Source: Rhodoferax sp.
Lineage (GTDB): Bacteria > Pseudomonadota > Gammaproteobacteria > Burkholderiales > Burkholderiaceae_C
Direction of reading: 5' to 3'
Assembly (NCBI GenBank): GCA_016463455.1
Contig: JAEMRG010000049.1
Coordinates: forward strand, 1-10,731
DNA length: 10,731 nt
Each line of letters opens with the position of its first letter. The stretch's first letter is position 1. A program made the translations under genes and the position numbers. This document shows, in pieces, positions 1 through 5,948 of the stretch. The notes beneath the pieces are model-generated. The model was given only the letters and a program-made list of their open reading frames with translations, made no database searches and had not been told where the DNA came from.

Positions 1-9
1 GTATGAATC

Positions 10-85
10 TGGTGGGACGTGCGGGGGTCGAACCCACGACAAACGGATTAAAAGTCCGCTGCTCTACCAACTGAGCTAACGTCCC
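10..85 (-). tRNA. tRNA-Lys (anticodon UUU), CCA encoded
   Basis: On the minus strand this is a complete 76-nt tRNA. It has a perfect 7-bp acceptor stem (GGGACGT/ACGTCCC), a D arm with AGTTGGTA loop, a 5-bp anticodon stem ending in a G-T pair, anticodon loop CTTTTAA, a TTCGACC T loop, discriminator A and a genomically encoded CCA at bases 10-12. The anticodon UUU lies at 50-52, so it reads AAA and AAG lysine codons. The A at tRNA position 37 (base 49) is the position that carries t6A in ANN-decoding tRNAs. The gene lies 56 bases downstream of tcdA on the same strand and may be co-transcribed with it or use its own promoter. Confidence 0.98.
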
Positions 86-119
86 GTCAATAAGCTTGTG
101 ACTTACTGCCAAGCCTTAA

Positions 120-125
120 ATTATA
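120..125 (-). promoter_or_regulatory. Possible -10 box upstream of tRNA-Lys
   Basis: On the minus strand the sequence reads TATAAT, an exact sigma-70 -10 match. It would place a transcription start near base 112, about 27 bases before the tRNA 5' end. At the expected 16-18 base spacing I see no good -35 hexamer (CAAATA or similar), so the call rests on the -10 match alone. The tRNA could equally be transcribed from the tcdA side. Confidence 0.3.
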
Positions 126-141
126 GCCTTGTTTTTTTCGG

Positions 142-930
142 CTATTTGTTGAACTCGGCAAGCTGGTTCATCACCCAGCCTGCCGCGCACATGCCAAAGC
201 TGGCGGTGACGGCGACGCTGGATCCGTAGCCATGACAATTGAGGTTGTTGTCCGTTTTTTCCTGCGCCGTAGCCTGCGCCGCTTGCACTGTTTCGGCGCT
301 AAACACGCAGCTAAGCTGCATCTTCTTGGGCTCGCGCGCGGCGCCATGGTATTTGCGCAGGCGATAGCGCACTTTTGCCAACAAAGGGTCGTGGGTGCAG
401 ACACTCAAATCTGCCACCGCCACTTGGTGAGCCATACGCTTTCCGCCGGCGGCGCCTACGGTAATAAACACGGTGCCGGTCTCGATAGCCCACTGCGCCA
501 TCGCGGTCTTGGCGAGCACTTGGTCGCAGGCGTCAATCACCGCATCCGCATCGGGCGGCACCAAGCGCGCCCAGTTGTCAGGGCTTACGAAATCATCGAT
601 ACCTTGAACCTGGCAATGCGGGTTGATGAGCGCAATGCGCTGGGCCATAGCTTCAATTTTGGCGACACCCACGGTACTACTGAGGGCCTGAATTTGGCGG
701 TTGATATTGGACTCAGCAACATGGTCCATATCAATGAGCGTAAGGCGCTCTATGCCGCTGCGTGCCAGCGCCTCAGCCGCCCAAGAGCCCACGCCTCCTA
801 GCCCGACCACCACCACATGGGAGCGCCGAATTGTGCCGGCCGCCTGGGCGCCATATAGTCGGTCCAGCCCGCCAAAGCGCCTTTGGGCATCCACAGGCTG
901 AAAGACTTCGGGTTCAGCCATGTGTGGCAT
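142..930 (-). CDS. tcdA: tRNA threonylcarbamoyladenosine dehydratase (TcdA/CsdL)
   Basis: This is an E1-like (ThiF/MoeB/HesA superfamily) ATP-dependent enzyme. In known members it dehydrates t6A at position 37 of ANN-decoding tRNAs to cyclic t6A in the cytoplasm. The sequence shows an N-terminal RFGGLDRLYG segment, the nucleotide-binding GLGGVGSWAAEALARSG, LIDMDHV, the NINRQI arginine motif, VIDACD, and a C-terminal CHGYGSS then TASFGM stretch typical of the YgdL/TcdA group. Length (about 260 aa) fits the family. The longest frame opens with TTG at 936; ATG codons follow at 930 and 921. None has a clear Shine-Dalgarno, so the start is uncertain; I chose the first ATG. It follows cpoB by 38 bases on the same strand and precedes tRNA-Lys, a potential substrate of its own pathway. 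Confidence 0.93.
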   Translation of the reverse strand: MPHMAEPEVFQPVDAQRRFGGLDRLYGAQAAGTIRRSHVVVVGLGGVGSWAAEALARSGIERLTLIDMDHVAESNINRQIQALSSTVGVAKIEAMAQRIALINPHCQVQGIDDFVSPDNWARLVPPDADAVIDACDQVLAKTAMAQWAIETGTVFITVGAAGGKRMAHQVAVADLSVCTHDPLLAKVRYRLRKYHGAAREPKKMQLSCVFSAETVQAAQATAQEKTDNNLNCHGYGSSVAVTASFGMCAAGWVMNQLAEFNK

Positions 931-968
931 TTGCAAAGCGGTTAATCCGACGATTCGGCCTGGTACGC

Positions 969-1769
969 TTACTTCATGCGCGAAAGGCGCTCTTTGGCAA
1001 TATCGGCCGCTTCACTTTGCGGGAAATTGGCCACTAGGTCTTCCAATGTTTTGCGGGCCGGCGCCAAGTCTTTGAGTTCGAGTTGGCAATTGGCAATCGC
1101 CAGCCAGGCTTCAGGCACGCGGGCGTAGGCGGGGCTACGCGCAATCATCTTGCGAAAGCTAGTGACAGCGGCCGGGTAATTCTTCAGAACAAACTGGGCG
1201 TTACCCAGCCAAAACAGGGCCGAACTACCGTAGCCGCTTTGCGGATAGCGCCCAAAAAAATCGGCAAACGTATTTTGCGCGGACTCAAATTCGCCGCCAC
1301 GAAAACTGGCCAGTGCGGAATCGAACATACGCTTTTCAGCGGACTCTGCCAAAAATTCGCCCCCTTCATGGCTGACCTTGACGGGCTCCAGCCGCTGCAA
1401 ACGTTCGTCCAAACGTTTGATTTGCTCGGCCTGCCGCCGCTGGGCTTCATTCATTTCGCGCCCGAGCTGCTCACCCTGACCGCGGATTTTGGCGGCCTCG
1501 CCATTAGCCGCTTCCCATTGATTCTGCAAATCAAGCAAGCCACGGCGCAAGCTGACCAGTTCCTCGGCCTGGCGCTTGGATTCATCGAGCAATTTTTGGT
1601 CCGTGTCACGGCGAAGCGTTTCTATCTTCTGGCGCAAGTCCAAAATAGCGCGGCGTGCTTCATCATCATCAAACAAACCCGCATTGGCCGTTCCGGCCAA
1701 TAACAGCCCGCCCAAAAACAGCGAAGACTGCCGCCCAAAATATCCAAACTTTGGCATCACCCTACTCAC
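969..1769 (-). CDS. cpoB: Cell division coordinator CpoB (YbgF), Tol-Pal accessory protein
   Basis: CpoB is a periplasmic protein that, in studied bacteria, works with TolA and PBP1B to coordinate peptidoglycan synthesis with outer-membrane constriction. The 266-aa product has an N-terminal export signal (hydrophobic SLFLGGLLLAG, likely cleavage after TANA at residue 30). A long charged helical segment at about residues 36-127, rich in Q, E, R and L, should form the trimerising coiled coil. Residues about 144-264 are TPR-like repeats (FDSALASFRGGEFESAQ, GNAQFVLKNYPAAVTSF, LAPARKTLEDLVANFP). The start is GTG at 1769, overlapping the pal stop in GTGA, which suggests translational coupling. An ATG at 1757 is an alternative and would still leave a complete signal peptide. 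Order tolB-pal-cpoB is the standard one. Confidence 0.95.
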   Translation of the reverse strand: MSRVMPKFGYFGRQSSLFLGGLLLAGTANAGLFDDDEARRAILDLRQKIETLRRDTDQKLLDESKRQAEELVSLRRGLLDLQNQWEAANGEAAKIRGQGEQLGREMNEAQRRQAEQIKRLDERLQRLEPVKVSHEGGEFLAESAEKRMFDSALASFRGGEFESAQNTFADFFGRYPQSGYGSSALFWLGNAQFVLKNYPAAVTSFRKMIARSPAYARVPEAWLAIANCQLELKDLAPARKTLEDLVANFPQSEAADIAKERLSRMK

Positions 1770-2326
1770 CGGATAAGGATCTCAGCACGGCGATTTTTTT
1801 CCATCGCCATTTCGCTGTCGCCAGTTGATGCAGGTTTTTCTTTACCAAAGCTCACCGATTCCATTTGCGCATCGGCAACGCCTAGCAAGGACAAGGCTTT
1901 ACGCACCGCGTCGGCGCGTTTTTGCCCCAAGGCCAGGTTGTATTCGCGGCCCCCACGCTCATCGGTATGGCCGTCAATGCTGATGCGCTGGTTTTTGTTT
2001 GCCTTCAAATTGCGCGCATGGGTCTCGATAATGGCCTGGTACTCCGGGCGGATGGCAAAGCTATCGAACTCAAAGTAGATGGTGCGTGCATTGGCAGCAG
2101 CTAGGGCGTCAGTACCGGTGGCACTCTTGGCGCCTGCTGTGGTATCGAGCGTCGCAACATTAGATTTTTTGTCACCCGCAGCCGCAGTCGTTGCAGGCGT
2201 CAGTGTTTTCATCGCCACACTGGCTTGGCCCGACTTGTCCTCTACGCTCACCTCGTTAAGCTTAACGGGCGAACTGCAGGCGGCGATCGTACCCGCTAGG
2301 GCCAGGATCAGGATCAACTTATACAT
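1766..2326 (-). CDS. pal: Peptidoglycan-associated lipoprotein Pal
   Basis: Pal is an outer-membrane lipoprotein that binds peptidoglycan and TolB, tethering the outer membrane to the wall during division. The 186-aa product begins MYKLILILALAGTIAAC, a lipoprotein signal with lipobox IAAC (lipidated Cys17). Ser at +2 fits outer-membrane retention. A low-complexity Thr/Ala/Lys linker spans about residues 25-75. The OmpA-like domain follows: YFEFDSFAIRP, then ISIDGHTDERGGREYNLALG, with the Asp of TDERG and the Arg of GQKRAD as the expected diaminopimelate contacts. The frame is open 17 codons further upstream, but the ATG at 2326 is chosen because AAGGAG sits six bases before it and it starts exactly at the lipoprotein signal. 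The stop overlaps cpoB. Confidence 0.97.
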   Translation of the reverse strand: MYKLILILALAGTIAACSSPVKLNEVSVEDKSGQASVAMKTLTPATTAAAGDKKSNVATLDTTAGAKSATGTDALAAANARTIYFEFDSFAIRPEYQAIIETHARNLKANKNQRISIDGHTDERGGREYNLALGQKRADAVRKALSLLGVADAQMESVSFGKEKPASTGDSEMAMEKNRRAEILIR

Positions 2327-2332
2327 AACTAA

Positions 2333-2338
2333 CTCCTT
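2333..2338 (-). promoter_or_regulatory. Ribosome binding site of pal
   Basis: The minus strand reads AAGGAG followed by a six-base spacer (TTAGTT) and ATG at 2326. This strong Shine-Dalgarno fixes the pal start and rules out the longer upstream reading. It is much better than the sites of the neighbouring genes, consistent with the high copy number usual for Pal. Confidence 0.85.
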
Positions 2339-2366
2339 ATTAAAAATACCGAGGGTCCAACAAATT

Positions 2367-3638
2367 TCATTGCGCAATCAGCGGCCCCCAATCGGGCTCC
2401 CGTAAATCACCGCTTTGGCCTGCCAAGCGCGCCTTGACTTTGCCGTCAATCGTGGTTGTCATGAGCGCCTCGCGCCCTTGCTGCTGGGTGGCGTAAATAA
2501 TCATCCGGCCATTGGGCGCGAAGCTGGGATTTTCGTCCGCCATGGTTTCTGTCAAGGCCAAAACCTGACCAGTGCTGAGGTCTTGGATATGCAGCTTAAA
2601 AGCACCGGCGACCCGCGAGATATAGGCCAACCAGCGCCCGTCAGGACTGAGCGTGGGCGAAATGTTGTAGCTACCGGTAAAGGTGATCCGCTCGGCATTA
2701 CCGCCGGTGGCGGGTATTTTGTAAATCTGGGGCGAACCGCCGCGGTCGCTAACAAAGTAAATAAAGCGCCCATCGGCGGTGAAGACGGGTTCGGTGTCGA
2801 TAGCGGTGGAGGTCGCTAAGCGACGGGGCTCGGCGCTGGAGCTGCCAACATCGAGCACAAATAACTGCGAACCGCCGTCGCGGCTGAGCGTGAGGGCCAG
2901 CGTTTTGCCATCTGGCGACCAGGCTGGGGCGCTATTTGAGCCTTTGAAATTGGCCACTAGGCGGCGCTTGCCGGTGTCCACATCATGCACATACACCACC
3001 GGTTTACGCGATTCGAAGGACACGTAGGCCAATTGATTGCCATTGGGCGACCAGGACGGGGAGATGATGGGCTCCACGCTGCGCAAGGCCGATTGCGCGC
3101 TCTCGCCGTCTGAATCGGCCACCCAGAGGTTGTAAATCGAGGCACTTTTTGTCACATAGGCGATGCGGGTCGCAAACACGCCTTTTTCCCCGGTCAATTT
3201 TTCGTAGACGGAATCGGCGATGCGATGGGCAACGCGGCGCAGCTCGGCGGCGGGGGCTGCGTGGCTTTGGCCGCCCAGATCTTGCATCCGCACGCTGTCC
3301 CACAAGCGAAACCGCAGCTCATAGCGGTCATCGCCGACACGGGTAACGCTACCGGTCAACAAAGCGTCGGCGCCCTGTTTGCGCCAGGTTGGCAGATCGG
3401 GGCGCGAGTTTTCGTCCAAGACCGCACCGGCTGGGTCCACGCTGCGAAACTGGCCGCTGCGCTCAAGATCAGCCTGCACAATCGCGGCAATTTTTTGCGT
3501 CATGCCCTCGTTGCCCTTGAAGGCCGCAATAGCGATCGGCAATTGCGTCAACCCCGTTCCGGAGACTTCGACACGGAATTGCGCCAAGGCATGGTTGCCC
3601 ATGAACATGATTGCCAAGCTGAGAAGAATTTTGGTCAT
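2367..3638 (-). CDS. tolB: Tol-Pal system translocation protein TolB
   Basis: TolB is a periplasmic beta-propeller that binds Pal and, through its extreme N-terminus, TolA; it passes proton-motive-force-driven signals from TolQRA to the outer membrane. The 423-aa product has a Sec signal peptide (MTKILLSLAIMFMGNHALA, cleavage before QFRVEV). The mature N-terminus QFRVEVSGTG corresponds to the TolA-binding stretch. An alpha/beta domain spans about residues 25-160. Propeller blades follow, with repeated SPSWSPNGNQLAYVS, APAWSPDGKTLALTLS, FTADGRFIYFVSDRGG, SPTLSPDGRWLAYIS and NPSFAPNGRMIIYA motifs. ATG at 3638 is the only start that keeps the signal peptide; a G-run lies almost against it rather than at the usual spacing. 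It leads the tolB-pal-cpoB-tcdA run, with a 40-base gap to pal. tolA is not upstream. Confidence 0.97.
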   Translation of the reverse strand: MTKILLSLAIMFMGNHALAQFRVEVSGTGLTQLPIAIAAFKGNEGMTQKIAAIVQADLERSGQFRSVDPAGAVLDENSRPDLPTWRKQGADALLTGSVTRVGDDRYELRFRLWDSVRMQDLGGQSHAAPAAELRRVAHRIADSVYEKLTGEKGVFATRIAYVTKSASIYNLWVADSDGESAQSALRSVEPIISPSWSPNGNQLAYVSFESRKPVVYVHDVDTGKRRLVANFKGSNSAPAWSPDGKTLALTLSRDGGSQLFVLDVGSSSAEPRRLATSTAIDTEPVFTADGRFIYFVSDRGGSPQIYKIPATGGNAERITFTGSYNISPTLSPDGRWLAYISRVAGAFKLHIQDLSTGQVLALTETMADENPSFAPNGRMIIYATQQQGREALMTTTIDGKVKARLAGQSGDLREPDWGPLIAQ

Positions 3639-3821
3639 ACCCCCCTATTATCCCTAACTATATGAAGGCCCCGAATACCAGAAGCTTCAATAGCCCAAGG
3701 CACTTCGCGCTTTTCCCTTCGCTAGGCGGCTCCGCCTCGGGCGACTCATGTTTTGGAATAGACTCATACGATTAGGCGATGCGCCTCCGCGCGTCCGAAA
3801 TTTTGCAAGGTACAACGATTG
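3639..3821. other. Divergent intergenic region between tolB and the LPS operon, with two small hairpins
   Basis: These 183 bases separate two divergent operons and should hold promoters for both. Two short GC-rich inverted repeats are visible: AGGCGG-CT-CCGCCT at 3724-3737 and AGGCG-ATG-CGCCT at 3774-3786. They share the AGGCG/CGCCT arms and start exactly 50 bases apart. Between them the heptamer GACTCAT occurs twice (3743-3749 and 3761-3767), 18 bases apart. A palindrome GAAGCTTC lies at 3681-3688. For tolB, GATAAT on the minus strand (3647-3652) resembles a -10 box but would start transcription almost at the start codon and has no good -35. No tolA remnant is recognisable by eye. Confidence 0.5.
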
Positions 3822-3822
3822 A
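3748..3822 (+). CDS. Possible 24-aa leader peptide coupled to the downstream glycosyltransferase
   Basis: An ATG at 3748 opens a 24-codon frame. It starts MFWNRLIRLGDAPP, continues with an Arg-rich stretch, and ends in TGA at 3820-3822. That stop shares its last base with the ATG of the next gene (TGATG), the arrangement typical of translational coupling. It contains several codons that are often rare (AGA, ATA, AGG, CGA), and one of the hairpins lies inside it. There is no clear Shine-Dalgarno before its ATG. It could be a real leader peptide, the remains of an upstream gene, or chance; I recognise no family. Confidence 0.25.
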   Translation: MFWNRLIRLGDAPPRVRNFARYND

Positions 3823-4673
3823 TGAGCCAGATATCGGTCTACATCATTGCCTACAACGAAGCTGAAAAAGTGCGGGCCACGATTGAGAGCGTGCTTTGGG
3901 CGGACGAAATCATTGTCGTGGACTCTTGGAGCACCGACGGCACCGCGGATATCGCGCAGGCTTTAGGCGCCAAAGTAGTCCAAGTGAAATTTGACGGCTT
4001 TGGCAACTTGCGCAACCAAGCCCTGGCTGCCTGCTCCCACGACTGGATTTTCAGCCTGGACGCTGATGAGCGATGCACCGCCCAAGCGGCCCAAGAAATC
4101 CGTGCCATCTGCGCTGACAGCACATCGCTGGATATTTACCGCGTGCCGCGGCGCAACTACTTTATGGGCCGCTGGATCCGACATTCGGGCTGGTACCCCA
4201 ACTACCGCCAGCCCCAACTCTTTCGTAAAGGCAGCATGCGCTACGACCAAAAGCCGGTGCACGAAGGCTTTGAGGTTTTTTCAAGCAAGCCCATCGGACA
4301 CCTGAAAAACGCCATCTGGCAATTCCCGTTTAAAAATTTGGGCGAGGTGATGCACAAGGCCAACCGCTATTCCACCCTGGGGGCGGAAAAGGTAGTCCAT
4401 AAAAAAATCAGCATGGGGACGGCGCTGGTGCATGGCCTTTGGGCATTTATCAAGCACTATATTTTTAAACGCGGCGTATTGGATGGGTGGGCCGGCTTTG
4501 TGATCGCTTTTGCCTACTTTGAACAGACGTTTTACCGGTATGCCAAGGCACACGAGATGCAGCAGGGGGCCCACTGGATGAGTCCAGAGGGTGAAAAAAT
4601 AGCGCAAATCGCTAGTGACGCGCCAAAGGCGCCCATCAAGGTTCGGGCCGCTAACGATGGGCATTCCCAATGA
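3822..4673 (+). CDS. Glycosyltransferase family 2, WaaE/KdtX-like LPS core glycosyltransferase
   Basis: This is a GT-A fold family 2 enzyme expected to act at the cytoplasmic face, transferring a nucleotide-sugar-derived hexose to the lipid A-core acceptor. In the 283-aa product residues 4-12 read ISVYIIAYNEAE. VVDSWSTDGT (Asp34 and Asp39) and SLDADE (Asp80-Asp82) are the nucleotide/metal-binding acidic motifs. The stretches FDGFGNLRNQAL, VPRRNYFMGRWIRHSGWYPNY, RLF-like QLFRK, VHEGF, KANRYS and RGVLDGWAGF match the pattern of the WaaE/KdtX group (beta-1,4-glucosyltransferase to inner-core heptose in Klebsiella). The acceptor and sugar here are inferred only. The start is ATG 3822; a TTG three bases earlier is also in frame. 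AAGG lies 11 bases upstream. The stop overlaps the next gene in ATGA, so the two are coupled. Confidence 0.85.
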   Translation: MSQISVYIIAYNEAEKVRATIESVLWADEIIVVDSWSTDGTADIAQALGAKVVQVKFDGFGNLRNQALAACSHDWIFSLDADERCTAQAAQEIRAICADSTSLDIYRVPRRNYFMGRWIRHSGWYPNYRQPQLFRKGSMRYDQKPVHEGFEVFSSKPIGHLKNAIWQFPFKNLGEVMHKANRYSTLGAEKVVHKKISMGTALVHGLWAFIKHYIFKRGVLDGWAGFVIAFAYFEQTFYRYAKAHEMQQGAHWMSPEGEKIAQIASDAPKAPIKVRAANDGHSQ

Positions 4674-5938
4674 CCCTGCCCGCAGCAGCTATCCCCTTGC
4701 GCCCCTGGCAACTGGGGCTCATGTTTTTTATCGCGCTGTCACCTAGCTTGGGGACCGCCGTGGCGGCCTTAGGAAGATTGGTCTTAATGCTGTGGGCCTT
4801 GTTTGCGCTCCTGATGCCCCATAAGGCCAGTGGCAAGAGTGAAGCTTGGTCGCTTCACAAGCCTATTACGGTAAGCATTCTGTTGGCCTGTTTTTACATG
4901 GCACTGAGTACCTTATGGTCGTATGTAGATTCCGAGCGAATTTGGTTTTCTTGGACAAACCACGCACGCTTACTTACCATCCCCTTGGTGTTTTACCTTT
5001 TGCGTGATCCTGCGCAGGGACGGCAAGTACTGCGCGTTTTCATAGGTACCCAAATTTTTGTCGGATTTAGCTCATGGTTGCTGATAGCCGGCTACACGCC
5101 CCCTTGGATATCCGGGACCGATTCGCCAACCACCTTTGCGTCTTATGGTAGCTACCTGGAAGAGAGCATTGTGCAAGCGACAAGCGCTGGGCTTTTATGG
5201 TTTCAAAGAGATTGGATTTTCGGACCGAAGGGGCGGTGGTTAGCCATCGCTATGGCACTTAGCTGCGCCACCATAAGCGCCGTATATTTACCGGGTCGAA
5301 GTGGCCACATGGTGCTGCTCGCATTGAGCGCATTAATTGTGTTCCAAGCCCTACCCAAAAGAATGCGCTGGCTAGCCCTGTTCGTACCGTTTTTAGTCGG
5401 CGTTTTACTGTGGTTTGGCGCCCCCAATTTCAAGCAGCGCCTATTGTCCGTTTACACGGAAGTGGTCAGCTTTAACCAGCAAGCGAACGCGGCCAGCTCT
5501 TCGGGTTTGCGCCTTCAGTACTGGAAATCGTCCTTACAGTCCTACGCAGAAAGTCCTATCTTGGGCCATGGTGCAGGTAGCTGGAATAGTGAATTTCTAA
5601 GTCAATTGGCGAAACATCCAAACCCTACGGTTGAACCAAACCATGGCTCACGTGACCCACACCAACTCTTTTTGCTTTGGGCCGTGGAGGGTGGAACCAT
5701 TGGATTGCTGTGTTTGATTTTTTCATTGATTTACGCAGTGAAAAATTCAAGCTACTTGCCGCGTCAAGATGCATGGAGCTTGTATGCATTATTGTTGAGT
5801 CTGCTGGTTTCCAGCATGTTCAATTCCACGATTTACGGCATCGGAAACGGTGATTTCTTCTGCGTTGGCATTGGTATTTTGTTGAGTTTGGCGGCCTCTA
5901 AACGCCACGACCGTAGTGCTACCAGCTTGCCATCATGA
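4670..5938 (+). CDS. waaL: O-antigen ligase family membrane protein (WaaL-like)
   Basis: This is a polytopic inner-membrane protein of the Wzy_C/O-antigen ligase superfamily, whose members join or polymerise undecaprenyl-linked glycans on the periplasmic side. The 422-aa product has about ten or more hydrophobic segments (for example 15-50, 67-83, 100-142, 190-206, 214-250, 336-356, 369-409). A large hydrophilic loop at about 252-335 carries SSGLRLQYW (Arg281), SPILGHGAGSW and DPHQLFLLWAVEGG (His331). The last matches the PHNxxL-type motif with a key His. PGRSGH at 208-213 is also typical. It starts by four-base overlap with the glycosyltransferase and is followed ten bases later by msbA, which favours LPS ligase over capsule polymerase or protein O-glycosylase. 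By sequence alone those alternatives remain open. Some stretches are distinctly AT-rich (5701-5760 has 21 G/C of 60). Confidence 0.8.
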   Translation: MTLPAAAIPLRPWQLGLMFFIALSPSLGTAVAALGRLVLMLWALFALLMPHKASGKSEAWSLHKPITVSILLACFYMALSTLWSYVDSERIWFSWTNHARLLTIPLVFYLLRDPAQGRQVLRVFIGTQIFVGFSSWLLIAGYTPPWISGTDSPTTFASYGSYLEESIVQATSAGLLWFQRDWIFGPKGRWLAIAMALSCATISAVYLPGRSGHMVLLALSALIVFQALPKRMRWLALFVPFLVGVLLWFGAPNFKQRLLSVYTEVVSFNQQANAASSSGLRLQYWKSSLQSYAESPILGHGAGSWNSEFLSQLAKHPNPTVEPNHGSRDPHQLFLLWAVEGGTIGLLCLIFSLIYAVKNSSYLPRQDAWSLYALLLSLLVSSMFNSTIYGIGNGDFFCVGIGILLSLAASKRHDRSATSLPS

Positions 5939-5948
5939 TTTACCAGCG

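Noticed and set aside
123..145. Inverted repeat ATAGCC/GGCTAT with a T-rich loop at the tcdA 3' end, considered as a terminator
   Set aside because: The T-run is in the loop, not after the stem, on the plus strand, and on the minus strand the stem is followed by no U-tract, so it is not a standard intrinsic terminator.
232..801. 189-codon plus-strand open frame opposite tcdA
   Set aside because: It is antisense to a clear TcdA with E1-like motifs; no recognisable domain and no ribosome binding site.
1083..1703. 206-codon plus-strand open frame opposite cpoB
   Set aside because: It is fully antisense to a confident cpoB; its translation shows no family motif and reflects the reverse of the coiled-coil codons.
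2327..2377. 17-codon upstream extension of pal
   Set aside because: Starting there would bury the lipoprotein signal behind polar residues; the AAGGAG-preceded ATG at 2326 gives an exact lipobox protein.
3647..3652. GATAAT on the minus strand as a tolB promoter -10 box
   Set aside because: It would begin transcription about at the start codon, leaving no room for a leader, and no acceptable -35 lies 16-18 bases upstream.
5916..5948. GTG start for msbA inside the ligase gene
   Set aside because: It would add a Cys/His/Pro stretch not seen in MsbA N-termini and has no ribosome binding site; ATG 5949 fits better, though the longer form is not strictly excluded.
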